Made by a program: the position numbers and the translations under genes
In this document: positions 34,505 through 47,649 of the stretch, piece after piece
How positions within the stretch are numbered: the stretch's first letter is position 1
Layout of the letters: each line of letters starts with the position of its first letter
NCBI GenBank assembly: GCA_963662175.1
Contig: OY759222.1
Coordinates: forward strand, 1,904,713-1,968,712
Direction: 5' to 3'
Length of the DNA stretch: 64,000 bases
Origin: Aradus depressus
Taxonomy: Eukaryota > Arthropoda > Insecta > Hemiptera > Aradidae
Notes under the pieces: generated by a model
Seen by the model: the letters and a program-made list of their open reading frames with translations, nothing else
What the model was told of the DNA's origin: nothing
The model's database searches: none

Positions 34505-34610
34505 TCATTTTCAATCAAAATCGGTTAATATCTGTTTCAGAGGGAGAGCAAACTTAGTTGAATAACCGCGCTGGGGAAGTACATTTACCATTGATTCATC
34601 GACATATTTT
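34505..34610 (-). repeat. Repeat B end fragment
   Basis: CAGAGGGAGAGCAAACTTAG, GCGCTGGGGAAGTACATTTA and ATTGATTCATCGACA, the family end in reverse orientation. Confidence 0.65.
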
Positions 34611-35133
34611 TTTTATTTCTTCGATGCAATAAATGTAATTGGTTCTTTGTATGGATGCCATCTCCGGGCAAAAATCGCTGAAGATTGAGTTGACCTACTT
34701 TGCAGACCTTCGCCACAGAACGGGCACACAGATAAAGACATAACTAAATAAACGTATTGTAGTTAAAAGCAAATAAAAAACAATATAATGTATTTAGTTT
34801 TTTTTTTATGTGTGGAGGTCAACTTTTATTTATTTGCCTATTAATAAATATGACTATCCTAACCTCAAAAAAATAAAATAAATAAAAAAAGTAGTTTTCC
34901 ACCTCGAAAAATAATTTTATTAAATAGGAATATTATTAAAGAAAGTAGTGTATAAAGGCCGGTTCTGTGTCAGCATCAAGAAGCTAGGAGGAGGAGGAAT
35001 CTGAGGAACCTTTCCGATTATTCCAACAATCAATTGTATCAAAATATCGATTACTGTGAATCTTATGTTTTAATACCCCCTCCCTTCGCTCACGCCCCTA
35101 TATATTTTTTTTATACATTTCAATATCTACAAA
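34611..35133. other. no feature seen
   Basis: AT-rich intergenic sequence with no supported feature. Confidence 0.35.
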
Positions 35134-35350
35134 TAATTATTTTTAGTTAGCCCACTAGCTCTCCCAAGCTCCTGGAAATCAAATTATTATTGATATTTAA
35201 ACAATTAGGTGTGGACCTCTTGGAGAAAAAAAATACTAATATCCGAAAGGGTTTGAGAACTCACACCACCCTCCGTATGGGAGACTGGCTTGCTAGCCCC
35301 GCGTCTATCGTGACATGGTTGTTCAAGCGAGCTGAAATCTAGGTATATAC
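35134..35350 (-). repeat. Inverted pair, left arm (tRNA-like segment)
   Basis: It is the reverse complement, with few mismatches, of 35692-35914. It contains TCTATCGTGACATGGTTGTTC and AGCGAGCTGAAATCTAGGTA. Read on the - strand the arm carries GTGTGAGTTCTCAAACCC where the other arm has GTGTGAGTTCGAACTC, a B-box. Confidence 0.85.
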
Positions 35351-35691
35351 CCATGTAAAGTCGATATGTTAACGTAACCATCTTTATCAATCTTTATGGT
35401 GTACCATAAGTAAAGATCAACATTTGTTCTGGTTGGTTTTAAGCAAAATAGTGGAAAAGAAAATTTCTTCTACATTTAATGTAGAATACAAGTGGCCCTT
35501 GAGTAGGTATATTTACATAGGAAATATTTCGAAGTAATGTTTAAATTTATGGCACATCTCGTCTCATTGGCTTCATACTAATGATCTGTGGTCACAGGGA
35601 ATAAATTGGTACCTAAGTCTAAATTCGTAACATATCGGCAAGCATATTAACAATAATTTTTAATTGATATCTGAAAATGTATGACTTGACA

Positions 35692-35914
35692 GGTATATAC
35701 CTAGATTTCAGCTCGCTTGAACAACCATGTCTCGATAGACGTGGGGCTAGCAAGTCAGCCTTCCATACGGAGGGTGGTGTGAGTTCGAACTCTAACAGCA
35801 GTTCAGTTATTAGTATTTTTTTTTTCTCCAAGAAGTCCACACCTAATTTTTTAAATATCAATAATAATTTGATTTCCAGGCACTTGGGAGCGCTTGTGGG
35901 CTAACTAAAAATTA
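35692..35914 (+). repeat. Inverted pair, right arm (tRNA-like segment)
   Basis: GGGGCTAGCAAGTCAGCC, then GTGTGAGTTCGAACTC. The second is a plausible pol III B-box, so the unit may be a third tRNA-headed SINE family, ending near GGGCTAACTAAAAATTATA. Together with the left arm it can fold into a ~220-bp stem around a ~340-bp loop. Confidence 0.75.
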
Positions 35915-36297
35915 TAACATTGAGTTATCGATTATTCCAATGATTTATTGTATCGATTATCAGTAACTTGGTTATTTCTCCGACCTGATGACGTTGTTGA
36001 CTTTGAAATGGTTTTCGCATGCGTTTTACATGTTCATGTTGGGACCTGTTGTTGCAGGCATATTTCATCAAATTTAAACAAAATTTCAGACGCATGTTTA
36101 CAATAATTATCCATTCTGAGTTATTATCGATTATCCCAACAAGATCAACTGTCGATTATATGCGGTTTTGCGTTTTTCCGATCTGTTGTAAATAAAGATT
36201 GTACTATATAAAAATGTTGTACTGGAAGATAAACAAAATGGAACTATTTTGCAATTAAAATCATACACAATAAATCAAAATGGATTTCAATTCATAG

Positions 36298-36323
36298 TTG
36301 AGAGAGAGAGAGAGAGAGAGAGA
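36298..36323 (+). repeat. GA microsatellite
   Basis: (GA)12-13 followed by an A-run. Confidence 0.9.
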
Positions 36324-36351
36324 AAAAAACAGTATTATAAAAAAGTTGAGG

Positions 36352-36440
36352 TTAGGTTAGGTTTTATGACTCATGCCCGGGCTTTAACTACGAGGTCATA
36401 TCGCCTACTACCAGAGCGCTCTTTCGTCACTCTGGTTACC
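36352..36440 (-). repeat. SINE-A 3' fragment
   Basis: GTTAGGTTAGGTTTTATGAC through AGAGCGCTCTTTCGTCACTC, then truncated. The tail keeps two TTAGG-like units. Confidence 0.85.
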
Positions 36441-37489
36441 AGTTAGTTACTTGTTACCAGTAGTTGATGGCGTAGGACTCATATGTGTTACTCACACGGG
36501 AGGACTGGTCGGAAATTATGTATTTATTTCTACGGATATTTTTCTGCAAAAAAAAAAGACACATTAGTGTTTGCAAATATATGCCAAACCTTTGGTTCAA
36601 GGGGGTCAAAATAAGCAAAATCCCCTGAAAATAATTTTTTATACCAATTTTTAAATTTAATTTTCTATTTGACGGGGTTAGAATCAAAGTGGTCTAAGTG
36701 ACATTTTTAAAACTTTGCATTAAGTTCTTAACTGATTTTTAAAAAAACTATAATTTATCGAAACCGGTAATAGTTTGTCTTCTGCTTTTATGGTGAAAGT
36801 TGCTGTAAGCAAACCATAAAGTTGAATAAAAATCTTAATTTCAAGGTCACTATTGATATGTTTAAGTTACTTGTTCATGTCACCAAAATAGAATAAGTGA
36901 TTAGCCACTAGATCTCAGCACTGGCTAGGATTTCATTTGTACAACTTTTTTCCTGAACAGAACTATCATTTTTGTACCCGATTTGGACCATTTTGATTCT
37001 AACCCCGTCATTTATTGCAACTAATTTGAACGTATTTTTAGAAATTTTCTCAGTTTCATATATTCTCAGGTAACAAATTAAATTTTGATTTGCAGGGCAG
37101 GGCAATGCACTCTTTATTCATACTATGTTTCCAAAAATGTATATATTTCTATTTTCTATTATATCATTATATGGTTTGTGAGACGGGTTCCATATTTGCT
37201 GGGCTAAGTTTCGTTGTTGAGCAGTATCTTCGCGCACCCCTAAAATCCTGTTTCCTTCAGTTCAAATCCCTACAGTCTATTATAATATTCCCACTCAAAC
37301 TATATGTCTACCGGACAAGAAATAACCTTCTTAACAATGAAAGAATTACCCAAATCGGAAAAATGCTAACATGGCAGGAGTCGGGCCACTGGATGAAATA
37401 AAGGACTGGCCTCATATTGTTTTATAGTGATTTAAAAAATAAATTCAGTTTGCAACAAAATAAAAACAAATTTGCCTGCGCAGGATCTA

Positions 37490-37490
<1 letters not shown>
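36441..37490. other. no gene recognised
   Basis: No supported feature. The open stretch at 37090-37401 is unplaced. Confidence 0.35.

Positions 37491-37491
<1 letters not shown>

Positions 37492-37567
<76 letters not shown>
37492..37567. repeat. TA microsatellite, ~76 bp
   Basis: Uninterrupted alternating AT. Confidence 0.97.
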
Positions 37568-37574
<7 letters not shown>

Positions 37575-37739
37575 AAAAATACATATATATTAAAAATAGA
37601 AAACTTAATATTTCTACTCTAACTGATACCACAAATTGCCATAGATAAGATTAGCTTCATAACTGTTTTTGTTTAAATATGTTTAAAACTAGCTGATTGT
37701 CTGGGTTAATAACTTTACGCAGGTTAGTTAAACCGAATA

Positions 37740-38160
37740 GGCCAATCGGGGGAATTATGAGGGGGGGGGGGGGGGGGGGTGCTTAACTCATTAAGCTCTA
37801 ATAACTCAGCATTTAATAAATGTATTGGCACATAATTTGATACATTAATCCAAAACTCCATTAAAATGACACGTATTTGAAGTTATAGTGAATCGGCTGA
37901 ATCGGCCGAACGAGAGGGGTGGGGGTTACAACTCCAAAACTATTATAAATGACAAATTTATGAATTCGAAAGAAGACTCACTAAGAACAAGAACTATTAA
38001 GTTTCATGAAAAGCGACTTAAGGAAAGTAGAAAGGTTCAACTTTAATAATCTGTCAATGTAATGAACCTATCGACATGAAATTTTATATGAGACCTTGGT
38101 TGCCTGTTCATTTTCAGCCAAATTAGTCAATTCAGTTCGAGATGGGGAAGTACATTGCCG
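37740..38160 (-). repeat. Repeat B copy with expanded G-run
   Basis: It begins with a 19-bp G-run at 37761-37779 followed by TGCTTAACTCATTAAG, then CGACATGAAATTTTATATGA, TTCATTTTCAGCCAAATTAG and GATGGGGAAGTACATTGCCG. It ends ~150 bp before the first transporter exon. Confidence 0.75.
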
Positions 38161-38313
38161 CTGACCCAGGTATGGTTCATTAATTGGACCGCACGGAGGA
38201 TGGCAGGTGCCTCAAGTGCCCCCCATTCTACTACCCCTCTGTAACCTTCCCAGTGGTTACCATATCTAAAACATTTGTATTCTTACAGTATTGTTTGTTT
38301 TTTCTGTTTCAGT

Positions 38314-38518
38314 ATGGACGGAGTCGGTCTGCTTTGCGACTATTTAGTGTTCGGAGCTTTGATCCTTGGGTCTATCTCTGTTGCTTTTTACGGTCGATTT
38401 TCGGGGCCCAAAGAGAAGACAAAGGCTGACTATGCTTTCGCCAAAAGTAACTCCATCTCCATGAGCGCCATGATGCTCTCCATCGCCAGGGGATTCTTAG
38501 GAGTTAGAGTATTTTTAG
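38314..38518 (+). CDS. Transporter exon 1 (first coding exon)
   Basis: The acceptor TTTCTGTTTCAG ends at 38312, the ATG is at 38314 and the donor AG/GTGAGT at 38519. It encodes residues 1-68: MDGVGLLCDYLVFGALILGS (first membrane helix), a basic loop with GPKEKTKADYAFAK, then AMMLSIARGFLGVRVFL. It ends in phase 1 (one base of Gly69). Confidence 0.88.
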
Positions 38519-41500
38519 GTGAGTTTTTGTCATTTTTATCTATGTTATTCTATATTATACTTCTAGCAGGTTACCCGGACGTTGTCCGTCTTCATAGGCT
38601 AGAGGCAGGTTAGTAACTTGTAAGTCCGAACAAAGAATGGCAACCATATTATCCTCCCTTCCTTCCAAACAATTGAAATTTATTATTTCGCCCCCTCCAC
38701 ATCTTTTTCTCCCGTTCAACATTTTGATATAACACATGGCGTATGTTTATGCCATATACCCTATATTTTGAGATGCCATATACCCTATATTTTGAGATGC
38801 CATATACCCTATATTTTGAGATGCCATATACCCTATATTTTGAGATGCCATATACCCTATATTTTGAGATGCCATACACCCTATATTTTGAAATGCCATA
38901 TATCTCAGCTGATCATCCTGACGACACTAGTCACGACGGGGCAGCTGTTCTCATAAAGTCCTCACTCACACACTACCCACTTCCGAACGTAACCACACCT
39001 CACATCCAGGCAGCAGCTATCACTCTACATACAAGACACATGTTGCCGTTTATTGCCCTCCGAGGTTCGCCATAGCTCCTGCTACATTTTCAGCATTTTT
39101 CCGGAAATTGGGACCCTGTTTCATTGCCGGTGGAGACCCAGCAATGGGGCTCGCGGCTCTGTACACCGAGGGGAAGGAGTCTCAATACTACAAGTAACAA
39201 TTACAACTTACAAACCACTTCACCGAGTACACCAACATACTGGCCAACTTCAAGACGCAAATTACCGGACCTACTTGACTTTTTCGTACACAAAGGTTTA
39301 AGAGGTATCAGTTGCTTCTTTATAGATAAAAGACAAACAAACAAAACAAAATATATATTAAATTTATTCAAGTTCTTTTTTTCATATGAAATATTCTGCC
39401 GATACATACAATAGCAGTTATTATAGTTTTTATGTTAAGCCTCCCCACTAATGCCCCTCTTTGGCCATTATGGCTGACAATAGGTGTCATCCTTATGTGC
39501 TTCTGTTCCGTATATTCGTATAACATTTCGTATTGATCCATTCATTCTATCGGGAGTTATCATCTTCACAGACACATACAGATTTTTTCCCCCATTTTTG
39601 GAATTAATCCGCTGTCTTACCAGTTTTTTTACAAAATGCGTTTCAAAAATTACCCATTTTTTTAATGACTAATTTTTACATTTTATACCATATAAAAGTG
39701 AGATCTCTCACATTTTTCAAATTTATATTTATGTACAAAAATGGCGTCCCAAAAAAATGTTAAATTATTATCACGAGTTAACTCGGGCAGGTCAAAAAAT
39801 ACAAGTTAAAACCAAGTGGAATGTTTTAATTATTCTAAAGTGGGTAAAACATCAATAAAACTTAAACTAAATTAATATAAAAATTAGTAACTAAATCTGA
39901 CATTCAGAGCGATTCTCGTCGAATGGGTTTACCACGATGGTCTAATTTTTGAAATCCCGCCCTCTGTCGGCAATAGATTATACTAGAAGCGCTGTATGTG
40001 TCATTGTTAACTACAACGAGGAAACACGGCATAGTACACCCAAATAAAAAAAAATTGAGCCAGGGTTAACTCGGGATAATCTTCAGGGGGGGATAACATG
40101 AAATTCCGGTGAAAAATTAACATCGAATTTGTGATTTACTGTTTACAGCTGGAGAAGTTAAGAGACTAGCTATATGTACGTAGATGACTGCCCGCAGACA
40201 CAGTTTTCTGTTCTAATTTATTGACCAATACTAATTGAGAGGTCTGTACGTTGCTTAATTCGTCCCAACAAACAACACTCTCTTATATTTAGAGATCTTT
40301 AATTTTAGATCATGTTCTGTAAGCGTGTTCTGTCTACTAACTAACATCAATCAAAAAAATTTACAGATCCGTGGATATCACTTCCATCCATATCTTATAC
40401 CAGAAGATTACAAGTCATCGCTTTACGTGCCCGCTTAGTTTTATTGTAAAAAAAAATATATATATACATAAAAATTATGATAAGACTGAACAAGAAAAAA
40501 TAAAATAATCGTAGAGTTTGGGTGGAAAAGGAAAACAAGATCAATAGATGTAACACAATGTCAAGGATCTTCTTTGTGTGGTAATGTTTCATATATTTCG
40601 GAATTGTTTAATAATATCCAATACTAGCAGGTTTGTAACTGTAAGGAGATTGGTTAGTAACTTTAAGGAGGTTAGTAACTTTTGTTAGATGATTTTAGAA
40701 ATGTTCAAATTTTGAGGGCGTTGAATTGTGAATAAAAACTCCGGGTGGACATGGCCTAAATAAATACATTACTTTAGAATCCTGCAATCAGAACAAAAGT
40801 CCGTGAATCATCGTCATTGTACTTCCCCAGCACACATCGTGAGTTCGAAACCCAGCCGTGGCCCTTAGTTTATTTTATCTGCGAGGTACGATGGTTCCGA
40901 GCATGTACGATGTAAGGTACTCGTTAAAAACCCCTGCCCTAGATGAATAAAAATGTATTTAGCACTCCCACGGTAGAGTCAGGCTCATGTCCACCAGAGT
41001 GAAGAAAGAGCGCTCTGGTAATAGACGATATGACCTCGTAGTTAAAGCCCAGGCATTAATCATAATAACTAAAAGTAATTTATTAAAAGAACAATAATGA
41101 AGAGAAATCATTATATGTGTAGATCGATTGTTAGTTGTGGTTCATGCCCGGGCTTCGAGATCGAGAGTTGAATGGGAGTAATACTGTGAATCAATTGTCT
41201 GAACTATTGACCTTTTAAGTATTATAAGTTCGACAAAATACTTGTAACATCTGGCAACACTGCTCTATATATCCAAATAACAGTCGTCAACTATTGACCC
41301 TTCTTTCTGACATCCAAGTCGTCTGCACTATTTTGGTAGTTTTAGACTGAAAATTATACATTCTTTACTTTTTTATACCTATAGTATAAGGAAGTATTGT
41401 AAAAGGACGAAAATCCGAGATCGAGTTTTCAACGGATTTTTACGTTTTAAGGTCCCATGAATACGTTTTGATCATGTCGGCGATGTCTGTCTGTCTGTGT

Positions 41501-44500
41501 GTGTATGCGATTGGAACGTTGCGAGCGTTCTACCATAATAACGATGGTAGCTATGAACTTGAAATTTACTAACTTAGATATGATTAGATTTTGGCCGGAA
41601 TCGGACTAAAATTGAGACCACTTTACTCAAGCGCCTAAGTATATTTTTAAGTATTTATTTGTTCAGTTTTTATTAATTTCATTTTACTTTTTTTAATAGT
41701 TTTGTTGTTACTACTAATCATAGGTGTGTTAGACTCAAGTAGTTTTAAATCTATATCTTAATGTATAAATTCTTTACATCAAACGGAAATAAATGTATTA
41801 TTATTATTATACTTTACATGTTACCGCTAAAATTTATGACCTAATCAAAAATTATTTCAAGTGAAAGTTGTACAGAAATCTAAAATACGTATGTTGTATG
41901 TTGTACAATATTTTGCAGGTCTTTTTGAGATATATGCTGGTTATTGTTTAAATCACAAAGCATAGCAACGAACTTCAAAATAAGGTTTTATTAATGGCAA
42001 GCACAACAAAGGCGTGTATACCTAGGTGAATAAAAAAAAATGGACACATAGAGGCATGCTCTTGTCCACCAGAACGACGAAAGAGCGCTCTGGTAGTAGG
42101 CGATATGACCTTGTAGTTAAAGGCCGGCATGAATCATAACAATTAAGTATTAATGGTAATTTATTTGAAAAATTCTAAAATTAAGAAAAAAATGAAATAT
42201 ATGTGATGTGGCCATGGGACTTTCTTATACAAACCACACTTACAGATCACCTACCCCCTTATAGTCACTCTCAGAATTAGGCTGAACAAAGATACAAAAA
42301 AATACCGCTGACGCCAACTCATTACTTTCATATACCCAGTAATGCCAGTATAAAATAATTTTGAGATTGGGAGGAGGAAAGAGAGTGATCTATAAGTGTG
42401 GTTTGTATAAGAAAGTCCTGTAATCGCTACATCACGTATATTAAAAGGGAATCACATCGGTTAATAAAGTTTAAAACTTTTTTTTTTGTCTTTTATTTAT
42501 AAAGATGCAACTGTTGCTAGGGTTCAATAACCAGCATCTATGATGCTAGGTATTGATATGATGGCGTGAATGGCATGTTAGAGGAAGGCCACCCAGTGGT
42601 AAGTCCTCGGGACGAAAATTTATCTTAATTATTAGGACAAGGACAGAAAAAAATAAATAAATGAGTAAATAAAGAAATTTAAAAAAAAAATTAATAAATA
42701 AAAAGGAATTGAAAGAAAATTTTGATGGATGGTTAAGAGAGATGATAAAAGTAAAGGACAATAATGTAAACAAATAAAAAATATTAAGAACGAATAGGAA
42801 TTAAGGTGGCAGTAAGTCGCGGTTCCATCTTCTCTTCAACCTTCGTGGGGGGTTTTGTGGTAAGTGTTGTGAAGATAAAGTACGTATTTCTGGATTTGTA
42901 TGTGTGTAAAGTTTTCTAAAGAAACGTATGTAAATAGTTTGTATTGTGTCGGGTACTGTGTGTATCATAAGTTCGTATGAAGTGTTCTGTTGTTTATGTA
43001 TGGGGGTACTGTGTTATCAGTCTGAGGGTTTTTGATTGAAATGCCTGAATTCGTTTGATGTTGGATGTTTTTGTTGAACCGTATATCAGTGATCCGTATG
43101 TCTATGATACTCTAGGTAAGTAAGTATAACAGTTCCGTTTTTGTGTCTTGTAAAGTTTAAAACTAGAAAACTTTTTTGTTTTGTTATTGTTGAGGGTGCT
43201 GCTACCTATGCAGTTTAACCTGGAAACTATTCAACTACATTTATTTCACAAATAACCTTTTTTTCATGGATCGAACATCATTTTTGTCACGAGTTTTCCT
43301 CAAGTAAATTGTCATAATAATTTATTTTTGCGAAACATAAATATTTCAAGCTATAAAGTCAATAAATATCTGTGAAGTAGCAGGAACAAGGCTTATCTTG
43401 GCAAACAAATATCCGTGAAGTAGCAGGAACAAGGCTTATCTTGACAAACAAATATCCGTGAAGTAGCAGGAACAAGGCTTATCTTGGCAAACAAATATCT
43501 GTGAAGTAGCAGGAACAAGGCTTATCTTGGCAAACAAATATCCGTGAAGTAGCAGGAACAAGGCTTATCTTGACAAACAAATATCCGTGAAGTAGCAGGA
43601 ACAAGGCTTATCTTGGCAAACAAATATCTGTGAAGTAGCAGGAAAAAGGCTTATCTTGGCAAACAAATGGTCCATTCTAAGGAAGTAATTATTTATAGTC
43701 TCCTTTCCATTTCAATTTATTTTTAGACTTCAAGCTGCCTATTTCTGAAATTAGATTTCCAACACAAAACTCACGTCACAGTATTTTAAATGTTCATAGA
43801 TTGTATAATGTGATAAATTATATGAAAATAAATGTATTCATTTTATTTATTTAGGTCTATGTGACTGGTATTTATAGTTATTTCGACGTTGTCGTTGGCT
43901 GAGCGGCTTAAGAAAATGAATCTGGCAAAAGTCTCTGATCTGTTCTGTTATTCTAGTGTTCCCTTGTTTCAAGATCGTAAAATGAAACCATCGTAATAGC
44001 TCTTAGTGATGACTTGTGCATTTAGCGAAAGAATAATACTGTCAAATATTTCAATACAAAAAGTCGACGGGGGGGGGGATGATTATGGAATGATTATAGA
44101 CAATGTTCTTTCTAAGTAAAGAAAGAATTAATCAATTAACTTTTTGCTCGACCTCCAAAACCAATTGGTTGTTTAGGCTAAAAATCTATAGTTGAGCTTT
44201 AGAAAAATCAATAGTTGAGCTTTAGAAACATACTAAATTTTATGTATACATAATATACTCTATATAACTAGGGAAAGTAAAAACGGATGTCCCCAGCAGA
44301 TGTTTGGCAACACTGCTCTCCAACCCTACGGGAAACCTCACAAAGGAGGTTAGTCCTATTGTCCTAACAGAAAAGTCTATTTGGAAAAATATATGTGTTT
44401 AAACATTAATAGACTGGAGAAGAGATGAGACATGAGACTTGTGGTCGATAAAAACAAACTTGTGAAATTCCGGTCAAGCTTTCAACACTGAGTCTTCTTC

Positions 44501-47500
44501 AGGGTCTGTATTGACATTTATACATTATTAATGAGTTGTTGCTAGATTTGAGTAAAATATATGACATTAAAACTAAATGTGACTAAAACAACAAATAACA
44601 TTTAAATTATTTATACCAAAACAAACTAAAATATTATATCTAAACAAAAACAATTATAAACTAACTATAAACGTGTATCATGAGTGAAAATTTAAAAAGA
44701 AATACTATGATATCAAAACAAAAACAACAATTAGTTTTGATGTCATATCTTTTACTGAAATCTAGCATACATCTCTCCTTCCTATTAAATCGTTAGTCAA
44801 TCCTCCCCTAACTTAAAAATTAAGTTCAAAAAATAATAGGAATAAGAATAAAGAAGAAGTATAAATAAAGTAAGTATTTTTTGTGGAATTGGCAAGATAA
44901 ATGTTGAAGAAAACTTTATTTTATTTGTTGAGATGAAGCATTAGATGTTCTCACAAATTAATTTTGTTGGGTTGGGGTTGTGTCTCTTGCACAAGTCTTC
45001 CATCTTTAAATAGAGCCCCGAAGAATCGAAACGTCTTCTCATTAGACTCGGTCAGAACAAGGTCAATGAAAATAGCTTCTGTCTGTGTCATCAGCATAAT
45101 ATCCTTATCTCAGTGTATATTTGTAGCTCAAATCGACCTATATTGATTTATCCCATATTTCACCTCAAATAGATTACATTTCATTTATATTATCAACACT
45201 CCACTACTCCCCTCTCTTTAGTAAATAAATACAATACCATTTATTTAAATCAATTTTAAAAAAAAGTTAATTTCGGAAGTTGAATTATAATTCAAGGGCA
45301 CCGGTAGCTCAGAGGTGCTTACTAAGCTCAAGATCGCGGGTTCCAAACCCAGCCGAAGGCCTTGGGTTTTCAATCTGGGAGGTCGAAAAACCTTGAGCAC
45401 GTCGTCCTTCGGAAGGGACGTTAAGCCCCTACCCTAGTTGAATAAAAATTTAGTACTCCCATAGTCCACCAGAGTGACGGAATAGCGCTCTGGTAGTAGG
45501 CGATATGAGCTCGTAGTTAAAGCCCGGGCAAGAGTCATAATAACTAATTATAAACATGTCTCTAACCTTAACGATACACAAAATTCTAATTTTAACGTTC
45601 ATAATAACAATAAATAAATTAAAACTAAAGTCTATTTAAGATTTAATTGTGATTATTTACATTGTTTATGCAAATTCGATCCAATTGAATCCAAAAATAA
45701 AAATAAAAAGTTCATGTCTGTCTGTAGATACCGTAAGGGTACGTCCATAGTGCACCGCTTCTCGCTTCCCGCTATATCGCGGCGGGCGAGCGGGGGAAAA
45801 AATGTAGTGAAAACTTATTGGGGCGGTCATCGTGCACCTGCCTACCTGCTTTAACCGGCTCAAACTGCTTCTACCCGCTCTAACTGAAATGAATTATTGT
45901 TTCTTTTACCCGCTTACCGCTTAGCACGCCCGGTCAGTTTGCTGTTATCTTCCGGCTGAGCACGTTGTTCTTACTCTTGTTTTTATAAAATGGAAGCCGA
46001 TACAGACATTTTAATCTCCAAAGTGTTTATGAAAAGTGCCAAATGCCTGTTTATCCATTCGGAAATATTCGTAAAATTTCTCGGGGTGAGCTTTGAGTTG
46101 AGGTAATAAAGTATGGTATTCACCTCCTCAAGGCGAGTCCTATTTATTTCATGGACGTTCGTCATTGTTTCTTGTTTATTTTTATGATAAATATTATCTG
46201 TTGTCAACAAAATACACAATAGATCCTCATGTGATAGCTCCATTATGCCAACTGACGTACGCTCCCGTGAGCGTATGCTCTATAACCACAACCAGCTAGA
46301 ATCGGACGGGTTCACCTCGCTGTTTGCAACTGCCGCGGTTGAGCGGGAAGCGGTGCACTATGAACGTACCCTAACTGCCGATAGAAAGAATGTTCCGACA
46401 CAGACATTTGATGTGTGTATCCAGAACCCTCAATATAAGGACGAAACCTGTTGATTCTCAGTCAAATCAAAGGAGGTAACTTTCGAAAGGAACTCGAATA
46501 ACCTTAATTACTGCCCATTTACTAAATGTTTCATCACGAAATTTATTAAAAGGATTCAGAAGTCCTCAATTATTGATTTTTAAACAAATTGATAGATTGG
46601 TTTCAGAAGGAGAGCGAAAACTAAATTGATTAATTGGTGCTGGTGAAGTGCTGGTCTCTCACCAATAACAGGGTTCGTGGGTTCCAGTCCCTGTTTCTTG
46701 TACTTGATGAGTGCCATCATTCTCATGTTTCACATCTTCTGCAGTATGTCTCCATCCTTTTTTCCATTTTATCTCAAAACAACTTCATATTTGTTCTCAG
46801 TCATCTTTGTACAGTACTTAAGTACTTATTGTTAGTGAAAGTGGTTACTTTATTGTAGTGTTCTTTAGTTCAAGTGCAGTCATCTGTAAATAATTGGTTG
46901 AAGATATTTACTTCAGGGAATTTTGTGGCAAGGTGACAGTTCTAGTACTGGCCGGAAAGAGCTCATGTCCTTCTGGATCTCAAAATACCTGGAAGAGAGA
47001 TACAATAACAGACACAGACATTCAGGCTTCCACTCAGAGCTTCCGGCAACAATATCAGGAAAATTTTTTTTTTTAAACTATTATTCAAAACAATTTTATT
47101 GTACAATTTCATTTCAAACATACAAAATACTATATTTTGAGCTTATTCTGTCTCATCTTGGGAACGATTGATTCTTCAAAAAAAATTTGAAAATATGTAT
47201 TTTCATTTAAGTACAGTAAATGACAGAAATGCGAGAGATCCAGGTTCTTCAGATATTGGTTGCTTTGCCTTCTAGTCTTGGGTCAGTGAGTCAGTAGATG
47301 TGTTCTGCCTTTCATATAAGGCAACATGACAACACTGAATGGGGTGAATCTGAAACAGACTTTTAAAAAAACTTTGTGCCAGTTATTAAATAAATTCATC
47401 AAAATATTTTTTTATTTTCATTGGTTTTTCTGACACATTTTCCGGCTTCAATTACCAGAGTGCTCTTTTGTCACTCTTGTGGACATGAACCCATAGTAGG

Positions 47501-47612
47501 GTCGGGACCGCCAATTAACGTCCCCTCTGAAGGACGGAATTCTCAAATTTGTTTACTTTTTACACGAAAATTGTATGTATTTGCGAAGATCATAAACAAA
47601 TTAAAAATCAGA

Positions 47613-47649
<37 letters not shown>

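Noticed and set aside
37432..37632. Open frame of alternating Tyr-Ile
   Set aside because: It is the translation of a TA microsatellite.
38184..38313. Coding extension upstream of the transporter ATG
   Set aside because: The ATG is directly preceded by a polypyrimidine tract and AG acceptor, and the family N-terminus starts at this Met.
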